Positions 10,997 to 19,090 of a DNA stretch of 64,000 nt are shown in pieces. Below the pieces are notes generated by a model. It was given only the letters and a program-made list of their open reading frames with translations. It was not told the DNA's origin and made no database searches. Each line of letters begins with the position of its first letter. The stretch's first letter is position 1. This DNA comes from Acinetobacter venetianus RAG-1 = CIP 110063 (GTDB lineage: Bacteria; Pseudomonadota; Gammaproteobacteria; Pseudomonadales; Moraxellaceae): positions 1,253,349 to 1,317,348 of the forward strand of contig NZ_KB849558.1 in NCBI RefSeq assembly GCF_000368585.1. The letters run 5' to 3'. Position numbers and translations under genes: made by a program.

Positions 10997-11786
10997 TTTC
11001 TTCTAAGTCCTTATCTTTTTTAGGGTGACGATAAAATGGAACCTTCTTTCGCCATAGATTAAAAGCTTGTATATAAATCGAAGCCAACATCTTAAAAGGT
11101 TCAAAGACATGATGAATAGCATAGCGATTTAGTTGTGAAGGAACTGTGATGTCCTCTAGCTCATAGAGCATCGTTGCATCAAAAATCAGCTTTTGAGACT
11201 GATAAAGCTGCATATAAATCACATTTTGCTGATCTGAAAAATTAAATTTCCATTTATATTGAATATCCATCGGCATAAATGGAGAGACATGAAATGCCTT
11301 TTCAAAATCAAACTGAAAACCCTGATATTGCTGATGATCAATAGATTTTTGCTGACAATCATGCACATACACTTTTGTTTCATTCCACGGCGTATTAGTG
11401 ATTTCACTTAAAATAAATTGTGGTTCATAACGAGCATTAAAAACGAAATAAAAAACCACGGAGTTAAAGCGAAAACCTAAGGTTCTGGGTAATGCCAATA
11501 CTCGAATATGAGATTGCGCCGATAAAATCGTATCGTTTTGCTGCAAAATTATTTTTTTGATTTTTTCCCGCATATTTCCCGTGTAGCCTTTTAAAAAATC
11601 ATCCTCATTTAGTATTAAAACATTCCAAGCTTTGGTTGAACTTAGTTTAGATTCTTTAAAATGTTGTTCAACTTGATCAGGATCAAAATATAAATAGCTC
11701 AGACATGACTTAAAATCATGTGCTTTAGGAAAAAAACGGCGATGACGAATATGCGCTTTTGCAATCGCAAGCGAAGGTTGATGCAT
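10971..11786 (-). CDS. DUF1365 family protein
   Basis: A 271-aa protein of the DUF1365 family. It opens with the family signature of an AKAHIRHRRFFPKAHDF-like segment and contains LPRTLGFRFNSVVFYF near the middle. The family is almost always found beside a flavin amine oxidase and CFA synthase, as here. It overlaps both neighbours, by 1 bp with the amine oxidase and 26 bp with cfa. No catalytic residues are established, so the reaction is unknown. It is probably a partner in acyl-chain modification. Confidence 0.85.
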   Translation of the reverse strand: MHQPSLAIAKAHIRHRRFFPKAHDFKSCLSYLYFDPDQVEQHFKESKLSSTKAWNVLILNEDDFLKGYTGNMREKIKKIILQQNDTILSAQSHIRVLALPRTLGFRFNSVVFYFVFNARYEPQFILSEITNTPWNETKVYVHDCQQKSIDHQQYQGFQFDFEKAFHVSPFMPMDIQYKWKFNFSDQQNVIYMQLYQSQKLIFDATMLYELEDITVPSQLNRYAIHHVFEPFKMLASIYIQAFNLWRKKVPFYRHPKKDKDLEENDENAYFR

Positions 11787-13075
11787 TATGCCACCTCCAA
11801 TTGCTCTACCATCTCTAAGATTTGTGCGACAACACGTTCAGCACTTCTCGCTCCATCCTCATGAAACCCCCAGCCCCAATAAGCACCACAAAAAGAGCTA
11901 CGATTTCTGCCATTAATTTCAGACCACTCTGATTGTGCGGCTATCGCTTTTTTATCAAATACTGGATGACGATAATGGCGTTCTACGTACACTTTTCCTC
12001 TTGAGATCGGCATATTAGGATTGAGTGTTGCAAAAATCTGTGTCTTACACGCTAAATTTTGCAAATTATTCATCCAATAGGTAAAACCATAGTGAATTTG
12101 ATCGTTATTGCTATTTTTCTTAGTAGCATCTAAAGCAGTGACATGCACATGCCAACTTGCCCATTGCGATTTACGTTTCGGCATAATCGAAGTATCGCAA
12201 TGCACCACCATTTTATTATCTTGATAATCAAAGCAACCGAGAATCTCTTGCTCTGCCGCACTCGGCTGATGAATGAGTTTCAAAGTATCATCGGCATGAC
12301 TAGCAAAAATCACCCAATCAAATTCCTCTTCTTCTTGCGCTGATACAATCGTCACCGAATCTTCTGTTCGAAGGACTTGTTTAACTGCACCATGCTTCCA
12401 CTGGATGGATGGGCTTTGTGCTTGAATGGCTTGAATATAACTTGCTGAACCACCCTTCACAGTTTGCCATTGTGGACGTTCTTTTAACTGCAACATTCGA
12501 TGATGTTGAAAAAAACTCACCACAAATTTATAAGGAATTTTTCCAACCTGCTCAACTGGGCTAGACCACAGCGCACCACACATTGGATAAAGATGTTCTT
12601 CTCTAAAAACTTGTGAATAATCATTACGATTCAAATAATCTTCAATGGTCAAATGTGGTTCATAAGCAGCCACATCAATGTCTTTGTTTTCTTGATAAAA
12701 ACGCATCAAATCAGACAACATGATTCGAAAATTTGGATTTATAAAATTCTGTGGTCGGGTCAATAATGACCATTTCTTTGAAGGGTTATATTGCAGACCA
12801 GTCACTAAATTATTGACTGAAAAACTCATATCACTATTTTGAGCTTCAACACCTAATTGATTTAGCATTTCAGTAAATAGAGGATAGTTATATTCATTAA
12901 ACACAATGAAACCACTATCAACAGCAACTTTCTGATGATCAATCCATAAATCATGCGTATCAGTATGCCCACCAAAGTAATTTTCTTTTTCAAAGACAGT
13001 AATTTGATGATGTTTAGACAATTTCCATGCCGCATACATTCCAGAAATACCAGAGCCTACAATTGCAATTTTCAT
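11786..13075 (-). CDS. FAD-dependent amine oxidase-like protein
   Basis: A 429-aa flavoprotein. The N-terminal Rossmann dinucleotide motif GSGISGMYAAWKLSK binds FAD, followed by FGGHTDTHDLW and GFIVFNEYNYP. A C-terminal FCGAYWGWGFHEDGARSAERV closes the FAD site. This is the COG2907-type amine oxidase that travels with CFA synthase and DUF1365. Despite the family name it probably oxidises or isomerises lipid acyl chains rather than amines. It overlaps the desaturase gene by 4 bp and DUF1365 by 1 bp, in line with a single operon. Confidence 0.87.
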   Translation of the reverse strand: MKIAIVGSGISGMYAAWKLSKHHQITVFEKENYFGGHTDTHDLWIDHQKVAVDSGFIVFNEYNYPLFTEMLNQLGVEAQNSDMSFSVNNLVTGLQYNPSKKWSLLTRPQNFINPNFRIMLSDLMRFYQENKDIDVAAYEPHLTIEDYLNRNDYSQVFREEHLYPMCGALWSSPVEQVGKIPYKFVVSFFQHHRMLQLKERPQWQTVKGGSASYIQAIQAQSPSIQWKHGAVKQVLRTEDSVTIVSAQEEEEFDWVIFASHADDTLKLIHQPSAAEQEILGCFDYQDNKMVVHCDTSIMPKRKSQWASWHVHVTALDATKKNSNNDQIHYGFTYWMNNLQNLACKTQIFATLNPNMPISRGKVYVERHYRHPVFDKKAIAAQSEWSEINGRNRSSFCGAYWGWGFHEDGARSAERVVAQILEMVEQLEVA

Positions 13076-14061
13076 GAAGACTCCCGACTTTGAACTTTAG
13101 TTGTGTGGATTTTTATGCTTTCACGTTGTTGGTGATATTCTGTGTAAATACGTTGTGGTACAGGTTTTATTCCCCAGACCAAACCTGTGTAAGACATTAT
13201 TTTTAATAGATAATATGTAACATCAATTTGCCACCAAAAGAAGCCTTGACGGGTACTCCCTGCATAATAGTGATGGTTATTATGCCAACCCTCACCTAAG
13301 GTGATAATTGAAAGGAATAGATTATTTCTACTGTTATCTTTGGTTTCGAAATCGCGCCGCCCATATAAATGGGCCAAAGAATTGATGCATAAGGTCGCGT
13401 GAATCAGTAACACTGTCGAAATTACAAATCCCCAAACTAGTAACTGAGGTCCTGACGTTCCTAAATTGGGATAAGCAACATTCAGCCAATTTCCAAATAA
13501 ATAGATTGCTAAGGCAGTGAACAATACCACAGGTAAACTGAAACGATCGAGCCAAACAATTTCAGGAAACTTGAGCCAATCTTTGATGACTTCTTTTCGT
13601 GTCGAGAAATTCTGTTCATTTAAAAACCAACCCACATGGCTATACCAAAAGCCATGATGAGATGAATGGGGATCATGTTCAGTATCCGTAAAACGATGAT
13701 GATAGCGATGATGCGCAGCCCACCACAAAGGCCCTCGTTGGGCACTCATTGTTCCAATTAAAATAAACAAAAACTGAAAAGGTCGAGAGGTTTGAAATGT
13801 TTTGTGCGATAGATAACGATGAAAAAAAGCAGTAATTGCAAACATCCTGATGAAATAGAACATCAGCATGAACATGACAGCAAACCAAGAAACTCCAACC
13901 CAAAACACAGCAAGACATGCCAGATGCAATAAAATAAACGGTATGATTCTCAACCATTGAATTTGAGTGTCTTTTACGTGATGTGAAATGTCAGATTCAT
14001 TTGTCTCTAAAGTTTGCTTGAAGGACCAACTATCTACCCATCGCAGAAGAAATTTAAACAT
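13072..14061 (-). CDS. acyl-CoA/acyl-lipid delta-9-type desaturase
   Basis: A di-iron membrane desaturase of ~329 aa. Three histidine boxes are clear: HRYLSHK, HRYHHR and GWHNNHHYY, placed between four hydrophobic segments. It introduces a cis double bond into a saturated acyl chain, the substrate needed by the downstream CFA synthase. I choose the second ATG (14061) because AGGAAG lies 6 nt upstream of it, whereas the first ATG at 14079 has no ribosome-binding site. It is the first gene of the lipid operon, which runs down to 7925. Confidence 0.9.
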   Translation of the reverse strand: MFKFLLRWVDSWSFKQTLETNESDISHHVKDTQIQWLRIIPFILLHLACLAVFWVGVSWFAVMFMLMFYFIRMFAITAFFHRYLSHKTFQTSRPFQFLFILIGTMSAQRGPLWWAAHHRYHHRFTDTEHDPHSSHHGFWYSHVGWFLNEQNFSTRKEVIKDWLKFPEIVWLDRFSLPVVLFTALAIYLFGNWLNVAYPNLGTSGPQLLVWGFVISTVLLIHATLCINSLAHLYGRRDFETKDNSRNNLFLSIITLGEGWHNNHHYYAGSTRQGFFWWQIDVTYYLLKIMSYTGLVWGIKPVPQRIYTEYHQQRESIKIHTTKVQSRESS

Positions 14062-14213
14062 TGATTCTTCCTGACCCATTATTTTTTTATCGTTATCATG
14101 TTAATAAAAATGATATGAAATTTATGTGAAGCTTGAACCGATCAAGTCTGTCACTTGTGCTTCATCATAATATAAAAATGCAAAATAAACATAAATTTAA
14201 ATGTAGTAATGAG

Positions 14214-14250
14214 TAAAGCCTAACTCACGTCAGCTAGGCTTTATTTTTTT
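14214..14250. terminator. bidirectional hairpin terminator between lipid and sulfide operons
   Basis: Inverted repeat TAAAGCCTA / TAGGCTTTA with a 12-nt loop. A T run follows on the plus strand. The minus-strand copy, 29 bp after the permease stop, lacks a good T run, so termination of the permease transcript may be weak. Confidence 0.6.
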
Positions 14251-14278
14251 ATTTGTTTTCAATTACTGGCGATAAAAG

Positions 14279-15088
14279 CTAAGCAATTTGAGTTGCAATC
14301 AAGGTCGCTAGACTGGTCCACATCAGGTAAGCAGCAACACTGATCACAACCGTAGCAAAAATTTTCTGTACCGTTTTAAGATCAATCATGCTAATTAATC
14401 TTCTGCCTACTAACATCCCTACGATACATGCCAGCACAAAACTTAAAGTCACAATCAGCGGATATTGAAAGCCATCAAGTACATGAATTGAAATACTAAC
14501 ACCGCCGATTAAGAAGATAATCATCAAGGATGTCGCAACTATACTACGCATGTCTAGATCAGTTGCTTTTCTAAGAGCAGGTACGATCACAAAGCCCCCA
14601 CCAACACCAAGTAGACCTGTGAGCAAGCCAGCTATTACACCGATCAAACCTAAAACTGAAGCAGTTTTCACATTCCAAATTAGCTTGCCTGTACTATGAT
14701 TCACCTTACATGGCGGGTCTTCTAAATCATTTACTTTGTTAAAAAAGATACGATAAGCGACGATCAACATAACCAAGCTAAATGCGAGACTTAACCAAAC
14801 TGGAGAAATGATATTGGCAAGATGAACACCATAGCGTGCCGAAGGAATACTAATCAGAGCAATCCAAATCGCAGCGCGGTATCTTACGATTTTTTTAAAT
14901 AAGCCCTGAATACTTCCAACAAATGCAGAGAGTGTAACAGCCAGTAATCCCACAGGCGCAGCTTGTGAAACCGTCCACCCCTGACTCGCCATAAGCGCAG
15001 GAACAGCCAAGATTCCGCCACCAGCTCCCGTCAGCCCAAGTAAGCATCCGATTGCAAGACCTTCTAAGACCAATAACCACATATCCAT
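14279..15088 (-). CDS. TauE/SafE-family sulfite/sulfur anion permease
   Basis: A 269-aa inner-membrane protein made of two homologous halves. Each half has the glycine-rich family motif: GLTGAGGGILAVPAL near the start and GLLGVGGGFVIVPAL near residue 160. Family members export sulfite, thiosulfate or sulfoacetate. The gene follows the SQR-fusion and persulfide dioxygenase genes on the same strand, so it probably removes sulfite made by sulfide oxidation. AGAGG precedes the ATG. The exact substrate is inferred from context. Confidence 0.85.
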   Translation of the reverse strand: MDMWLLVLEGLAIGCLLGLTGAGGGILAVPALMASQGWTVSQAAPVGLLAVTLSAFVGSIQGLFKKIVRYRAAIWIALISIPSARYGVHLANIISPVWLSLAFSLVMLIVAYRIFFNKVNDLEDPPCKVNHSTGKLIWNVKTASVLGLIGVIAGLLTGLLGVGGGFVIVPALRKATDLDMRSIVATSLMIIFLIGGVSISIHVLDGFQYPLIVTLSFVLACIVGMLVGRRLISMIDLKTVQKIFATVVISVAAYLMWTSLATLIATQIA

Positions 15089-15194
15089 AAAAGACCTCTT
15101 ATAAGAGATAGATTGCTTTTTTCAGCATGAGTTTCCCTCACTAGCTCTCGATTGAAAGCTAGCGCAGAAACGGGGTTTAGATTTGAGAAGTGGG

Positions 15195-16850
15195 CTAGAG
15201 TTTTGGTTTAACCAGCCACTCGTGCCCTTTCAACATGCCATCCCAATACATAGGTGGGAGAATTTGCTCTTTTAATAGCCATGCCATACGAGTTGGTTTT
15301 TGCCCATCCAAGAACCATTTTGGAAAACTTGGTAATAACTTTCCGCCATAGCCAAACTCTGCAAGTACGATTTTCCCACGCTCGACCGTAAGTGGACACG
15401 AACCATAACCATCATATTGAGCAAACTGGTTACTGCCTTTTAAGTACTGCAACACATTCACTGCAACGATAGGCGCTTGCTTACGGGCAGCAGCAGCAGT
15501 TTTAGCATTTGGCGCATTCATCACATCGCCCAAGGCAAAGATGTAAGGATATTTTGTATGCTGCAAGGTATGTTGATCTACGCTCACCCAACCCGCAGCA
15601 TCGACAAGATTACTTGCTCGAATAAAATCAGGTGCTTGTTGTGGTGGAACAACATGCAACATATCAAAATCAGTTTCAATTACCGAACTATTCTCTCCTT
15701 CAGTCACCTTAAACCAAGCACGCTTTTGAACACCATCGACCTTGATTAACTGATGATTAAAGTGCAAATTTGCGTTATAGCGTTTGATATATTCCATCAA
15801 AGCTGGAACATACGCTTGCACACCAAATAACACACCACCTGTATTATAAAAGTCGATATTGATGTTTTGGAGTACACCTTGTTTTTGCCAATGATCTGCT
15901 GACAGATACATGGCTTTCTGCGGTGCGCCAGCACATTTGATTGGCATCGGCGGTTGCGTGAAAATCGCTTTACCTTGCTTCATGCTACTCACTAACTGCC
16001 ACGTATATGGTGCAAGATCATAACGATAATTCGAAGTCACACCATTTTTACCCAGTGTTTCAACTAAGCCTTCGATACCATGCCAATTCAACTTTAATCC
16101 GGGGCAAATAACCAAAGCTTCATAATTAATTGGCTTACATCCTTCCAATAAAACCTGTTTATTGTCTGGGTCAAATGCAGCAACAGCAGCTTTGATCCAA
16201 TTCACCTGTTTTGGGATCAAACTCGCCATAGTACGAACCGTTTTTTCAGGTGGGAAAATACCGCCACCGACCATCGTCCAGCCCGGTTGATAATAATGAA
16301 TCTCTGCTGGATCAATAATCGCAATATCTAGGTTTGGCTGTCTTGATAGTAAACTCGATGCAACCGAAATTCCTGCAGCCCCGCCCCCCACAATCACCAC
16401 AGAAAATGTAGGAATATTATTCAACTGATTAGGATTCTGTTTCAGAATACGAGGCACCAAACCCTGCAAATCATAGCCAAGAGCTTTCGCTTGCAATAAC
16501 ATTTGATCAAGACTTTGCTCTGCAACCTGTGACAACGCCCACAAAGTAATTGAACGAGTACCAGATCGACAGAATGCTAAAAGTGGCTTTTGTGACTTTT
16601 GATAGAGTTCTTTGAATTCAAATGCTTGTTCATCAGTCACACGACCACTCACCACAGGTAAATATTCCAATTGAATCCCATGTTGAATTGCAGCTTCTTG
16701 GATCTCGATGATATTAGGCTGATCAGCACCTTCACCATCAGGACGATTACAAATAATTGTTCGAATACCCTTTGCCGCTATTTCAGCAATATCTTGCTGG
16801 CTGATTTGATCCGAAACAAAAAACTCTTGATTAACTCGCTTTAATTCCAT
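15195..16850 (-). CDS. fusion of DUF442 phosphatase-like domain with sulfide:quinone oxidoreductase
   Basis: A 551-aa two-domain protein. Residues ~1-110 are a DUF442/TIGR01244-type domain with a Cys-R-S-G-T-R active loop (Cys near 92), related to rhodanese-like and tyrosine phosphatase folds. Residues ~150-551 are an FAD/NAD(P)-type oxidoreductase (VIVGGGAAGISVASSLL) closest in motif to mitochondrial-type SQR. IKCAGAPQKAMYLS near 306 and YDGYGSCPLTVERGK near 484 are both features of the SQOR branch, and a third cysteine is in ICPGLKLNW near 248. It should oxidise sulfide to a persulfide and reduce quinone at the membrane. The fused domain may accept or transfer the sulfane sulfur. Persulfide dioxygenase is the next gene upstream. 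Confidence 0.87.
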   Translation of the reverse strand: MELKRVNQEFFVSDQISQQDIAEIAAKGIRTIICNRPDGEGADQPNIIEIQEAAIQHGIQLEYLPVVSGRVTDEQAFEFKELYQKSQKPLLAFCRSGTRSITLWALSQVAEQSLDQMLLQAKALGYDLQGLVPRILKQNPNQLNNIPTFSVVIVGGGAAGISVASSLLSRQPNLDIAIIDPAEIHYYQPGWTMVGGGIFPPEKTVRTMASLIPKQVNWIKAAVAAFDPDNKQVLLEGCKPINYEALVICPGLKLNWHGIEGLVETLGKNGVTSNYRYDLAPYTWQLVSSMKQGKAIFTQPPMPIKCAGAPQKAMYLSADHWQKQGVLQNINIDFYNTGGVLFGVQAYVPALMEYIKRYNANLHFNHQLIKVDGVQKRAWFKVTEGENSSVIETDFDMLHVVPPQQAPDFIRASNLVDAAGWVSVDQHTLQHTKYPYIFALGDVMNAPNAKTAAAARKQAPIVAVNVLQYLKGSNQFAQYDGYGSCPLTVERGKIVLAEFGYGGKLLPSFPKWFLDGQKPTRMAWLLKEQILPPMYWDGMLKGHEWLVKPKL

Positions 16851-16862
16851 GTCATTTGTTCC

Positions 16863-17549
16863 TTATGCTTGTCCACAGGCTTTATTGGCAGGTAAAGCAA
16901 TATCAATCTTTTTCGGATAAGGTAAATCGAGATTCGTCATAAACTGTACAAAATCTTGTTTAGATTTACCTTGCCCTAATCGAGCATTATGTAAACGCTC
17001 ATGCCCAACGGTCGATGACAAACGACCTTTATAGTCATGTCCCGGATACACAATCGTTTCATCAGCCAATGTGAAAATCTGTTGATGAATAGAGTCATAT
17101 AAAGTTTCAGCACTCCCTTCTTGGAAGTCGGTGCGACCACAACCATCGATTAACAGTGCATCACCTGTGAATATCATGTCATCAACGACATAACTGGTAC
17201 ATGCATTGGTGTGACCCGGTGTATAACGAGCTTCAATTAAGATTTCACCAACACGTATAGCACTACGATCTGTAATAAAAATATCTCCGCACGCTACACC
17301 TGAATGACGATGCAAAACTGTTTTACAGCCAAATTTTTCTCTTAATAAATTAGCTGCTGTGACATGATCTGCATGTACATGCGTATCGAGGCTATATACC
17401 AATGTTAAATTATGTTCATTTAACTTTTCCGCATAGCTCTCAATTTCAGAAGCAACTGGATCAATTAATACAGCTTCATGCGTTTGTTCTGATGCAATGA
17501 GATAGGTATATGTAGAACTTTCTTTTTCGAAAAATTGATGGAATATCAT
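16863..17549 (-). CDS. ETHE1-like persulfide dioxygenase (MBL fold)
   Basis: A ~228-aa metallo-beta-lactamase-fold enzyme. The metal motif is DTHVHADHVT, and TPGHTNACTSYV, FTGDALLIDGCGRTDFQ and YPGHDY follow. The GRTDFQ stretch is typical of the ETHE1/persulfide dioxygenase branch, which oxidises glutathione persulfide to sulfite with O2 using mononuclear iron. I choose the ATG at 17549; an in-frame TTG at 17564 would add five residues. It is the first gene of the sulfide operon. A sigma-54 promoter lies 39 bp upstream of the ATG. Confidence 0.9.
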   Translation of the reverse strand: MIFHQFFEKESSTYTYLIASEQTHEAVLIDPVASEIESYAEKLNEHNLTLVYSLDTHVHADHVTAANLLREKFGCKTVLHRHSGVACGDIFITDRSAIRVGEILIEARYTPGHTNACTSYVVDDMIFTGDALLIDGCGRTDFQEGSAETLYDSIHQQIFTLADETIVYPGHDYKGRLSSTVGHERLHNARLGQGKSKQDFVQFMTNLDLPYPKKIDIALPANKACGQA

Positions 17550-17587
17550 TAGAATCAATCTCAATCTGCTTGCTTATATTCATATTT

Positions 17588-17604
17588 TGCAAACAAGATG
17601 CCAA
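17588..17604 (-). promoter_or_regulatory. sigma-54 (-24/-12) promoter of the sulfide operon
   Basis: On the minus strand the sequence reads TTGGCATCTTGTTTGCA. It fits the consensus YTGGCAcgrNNNTTGCW at all the invariant GG and GC positions, with exactly 10 nt between GG and GC. It lies just upstream of the persulfide dioxygenase gene and opposite a sigma-54 activator gene, as expected for its regulated promoter. Confidence 0.85.
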
Positions 17605-17678
17605 CTCTTTGCATTTTTAATTATATTCAAATAAAACAATATATTAATAAGTAATATTTAAAATTCAGAATAGACTAC

Positions 17679-17737
17679 GTTTCACTTTTCTTTCATTTCA
17701 TGTTTCAATAATTCAAACAGTGAAACATAAAATGAAA
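17679..17737. promoter_or_regulatory. inverted TGTTTCA-type repeats, probable activator enhancer site
   Basis: Left arm TTTCATTTCATGTTTCA (17691-17707) and right arm TGAAACATAAAATGAAA (17721-17737) are inverted repeats with one mismatch. A second pair, GTTTCACT (17679) and AGTGAAAC (17719), interleaves with them. The site lies about 75-150 bp upstream of the -24/-12 promoter, the usual place for a sigma-54 enhancer, and directly before the activator's own ATG. It could serve activation of the operon and autoregulation. Confidence 0.65.
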
Positions 17738-17741
17738 CATA

Positions 17742-19040
17742 ATGACTCAACTCATTGATTTTAAAACTCAAGTTGATTTGGAAAATTTCTTGGGTTATTT
17801 GCAGCAGCTCATTACTGACTGTGCCCTTTTTATCGTTGATCACACTGATTCGACTATCATTTATGAGTTCAAATCAACAAGGCTTAATCCTTCGATCTCA
17901 GCGTTAAGCAAACAGCAAATATTGAATAACGCATTAGATACTGGAAAATTTAATTTTAAATCTGCAAATGGCTCAAGCGAATTGTTCTGTCATCGATATA
18001 ACATTCATGTTTCAGATCAAAATTTCACTGGAACATTATTCGTAGTTCAGCTATTGCAACAGATTGAAACAACACTGCCAAAGCAAAGCATTCAAAGTTT
18101 ATCGGAAACATTTCATAGCCAATCACCTGAAATGCAACGTATGTTTTCAATTATCCAACGCGTTGCAATCACTGAATTCCCTGTATTGGTTCGTGGTGAA
18201 TCTGGAAGCGGTAAAGAGCTGGTTGCTCAGGCCATACATGACTATAGCCAAAGAAAGAATAAAGTGTTTATTGCGATTAACTGTGCTGCTTTGAACGCGA
18301 ATATCTTGGAAAGCGAATTATTTGGGCATGTCAAAGGTGCTTTTACAGGCGCAATTCGAGAGCATAAAGGTGTATTTGAGCGTGCAGCTGGCGGAACACT
18401 TTTTTTAGATGAAATTGCTGAAATTCCCTTAGAGTTACAAGCAAAACTGCTACGTGTACTTGAAACTGGAGAATTCACTCCCCTAGGTGGTGAGAAATCA
18501 ATTAAAGCCAATGTCCGCATTATTACCGCGACGCATCGCGCGTTAAGAGAAGAAGCCAAACTTGGCCGTTTCCGTCAAGACTTGCTTTATCGCCTGCGTG
18601 TTATTCCCATTTTTGTTCCACCGTTACGTGATCGAAAAGAAGATATTCCACTGATTGCAAACTTCATTTTAAGCGAGCAGCAAACCATTTTTCAGCATAC
18701 TCCCTCACTATCAAATGATGCACTAAATGCCTTGATTGATTACGACTGGCCGGGGAATGTGCGTGAATTAAAAAATACCCTGCTCTATGCCATTACGATG
18801 GCAAATGAAAAACCTGAAATTGAGCTTTGTGATTTGCCAGATGAGATTATTGATAATCCACACATACCGTCTGATTTGATGATACACACAACCGAACATA
18901 TGCATAGTTCAGATAAAATCAATAAAGATATGATTCGTAAGATGTTAATCAAATATGATTATGATCTTAATCAAGTGGCTAAAGCCTTGGATATGAGCCG
19001 TACTACACTTTGGCGCTATCGGAAAAAGTTTAATTTATGA
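17742..19040 (+). CDS. sigma-54-dependent transcriptional activator (FisR-like)
   Basis: A 432-aa enhancer-binding protein. The AAA+ domain has Walker A GESGSGKE, the sigma-54 contact loop GAFTGA, Walker B GGTLFLDEI and the arginine region RFRQDLLYRLRVIPI. A Fis-type helix-turn-helix closes the protein (LNQVAKALDMSRTTLWRYRK). The ~120-residue N-terminal sensor is not a receiver; it carries only Cys27 and Cys83. It is divergent from the sulfide operon, whose promoter is of the sigma-54 type. By analogy with FisR of other bacteria, a sulfane-sulfur sensor that uses N-terminal cysteines, it probably activates that operon when persulfides accumulate. The signal is inference. Confidence 0.88.
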   Translation: MTQLIDFKTQVDLENFLGYLQQLITDCALFIVDHTDSTIIYEFKSTRLNPSISALSKQQILNNALDTGKFNFKSANGSSELFCHRYNIHVSDQNFTGTLFVVQLLQQIETTLPKQSIQSLSETFHSQSPEMQRMFSIIQRVAITEFPVLVRGESGSGKELVAQAIHDYSQRKNKVFIAINCAALNANILESELFGHVKGAFTGAIREHKGVFERAAGGTLFLDEIAEIPLELQAKLLRVLETGEFTPLGGEKSIKANVRIITATHRALREEAKLGRFRQDLLYRLRVIPIFVPPLRDRKEDIPLIANFILSEQQTIFQHTPSLSNDALNALIDYDWPGNVRELKNTLLYAITMANEKPEIELCDLPDEIIDNPHIPSDLMIHTTEHMHSSDKINKDMIRKMLIKYDYDLNQVAKALDMSRTTLWRYRKKFNL

Positions 19041-19043
19041 ATA

Positions 19044-19076
19044 AAAAAGCGAGCCATACCAAATGACTCGCTTTTT
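19044..19076. terminator. bidirectional terminator between activator and fadE
   Basis: Perfect inverted repeat AAAAAGCGAG / CTCGCTTTTT with a 13-nt loop. It has A and T runs on either side and lies between two convergent genes, so it can serve both. Confidence 0.88.
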
Positions 19077-19090
19077 AGTTTCCACTTCAA

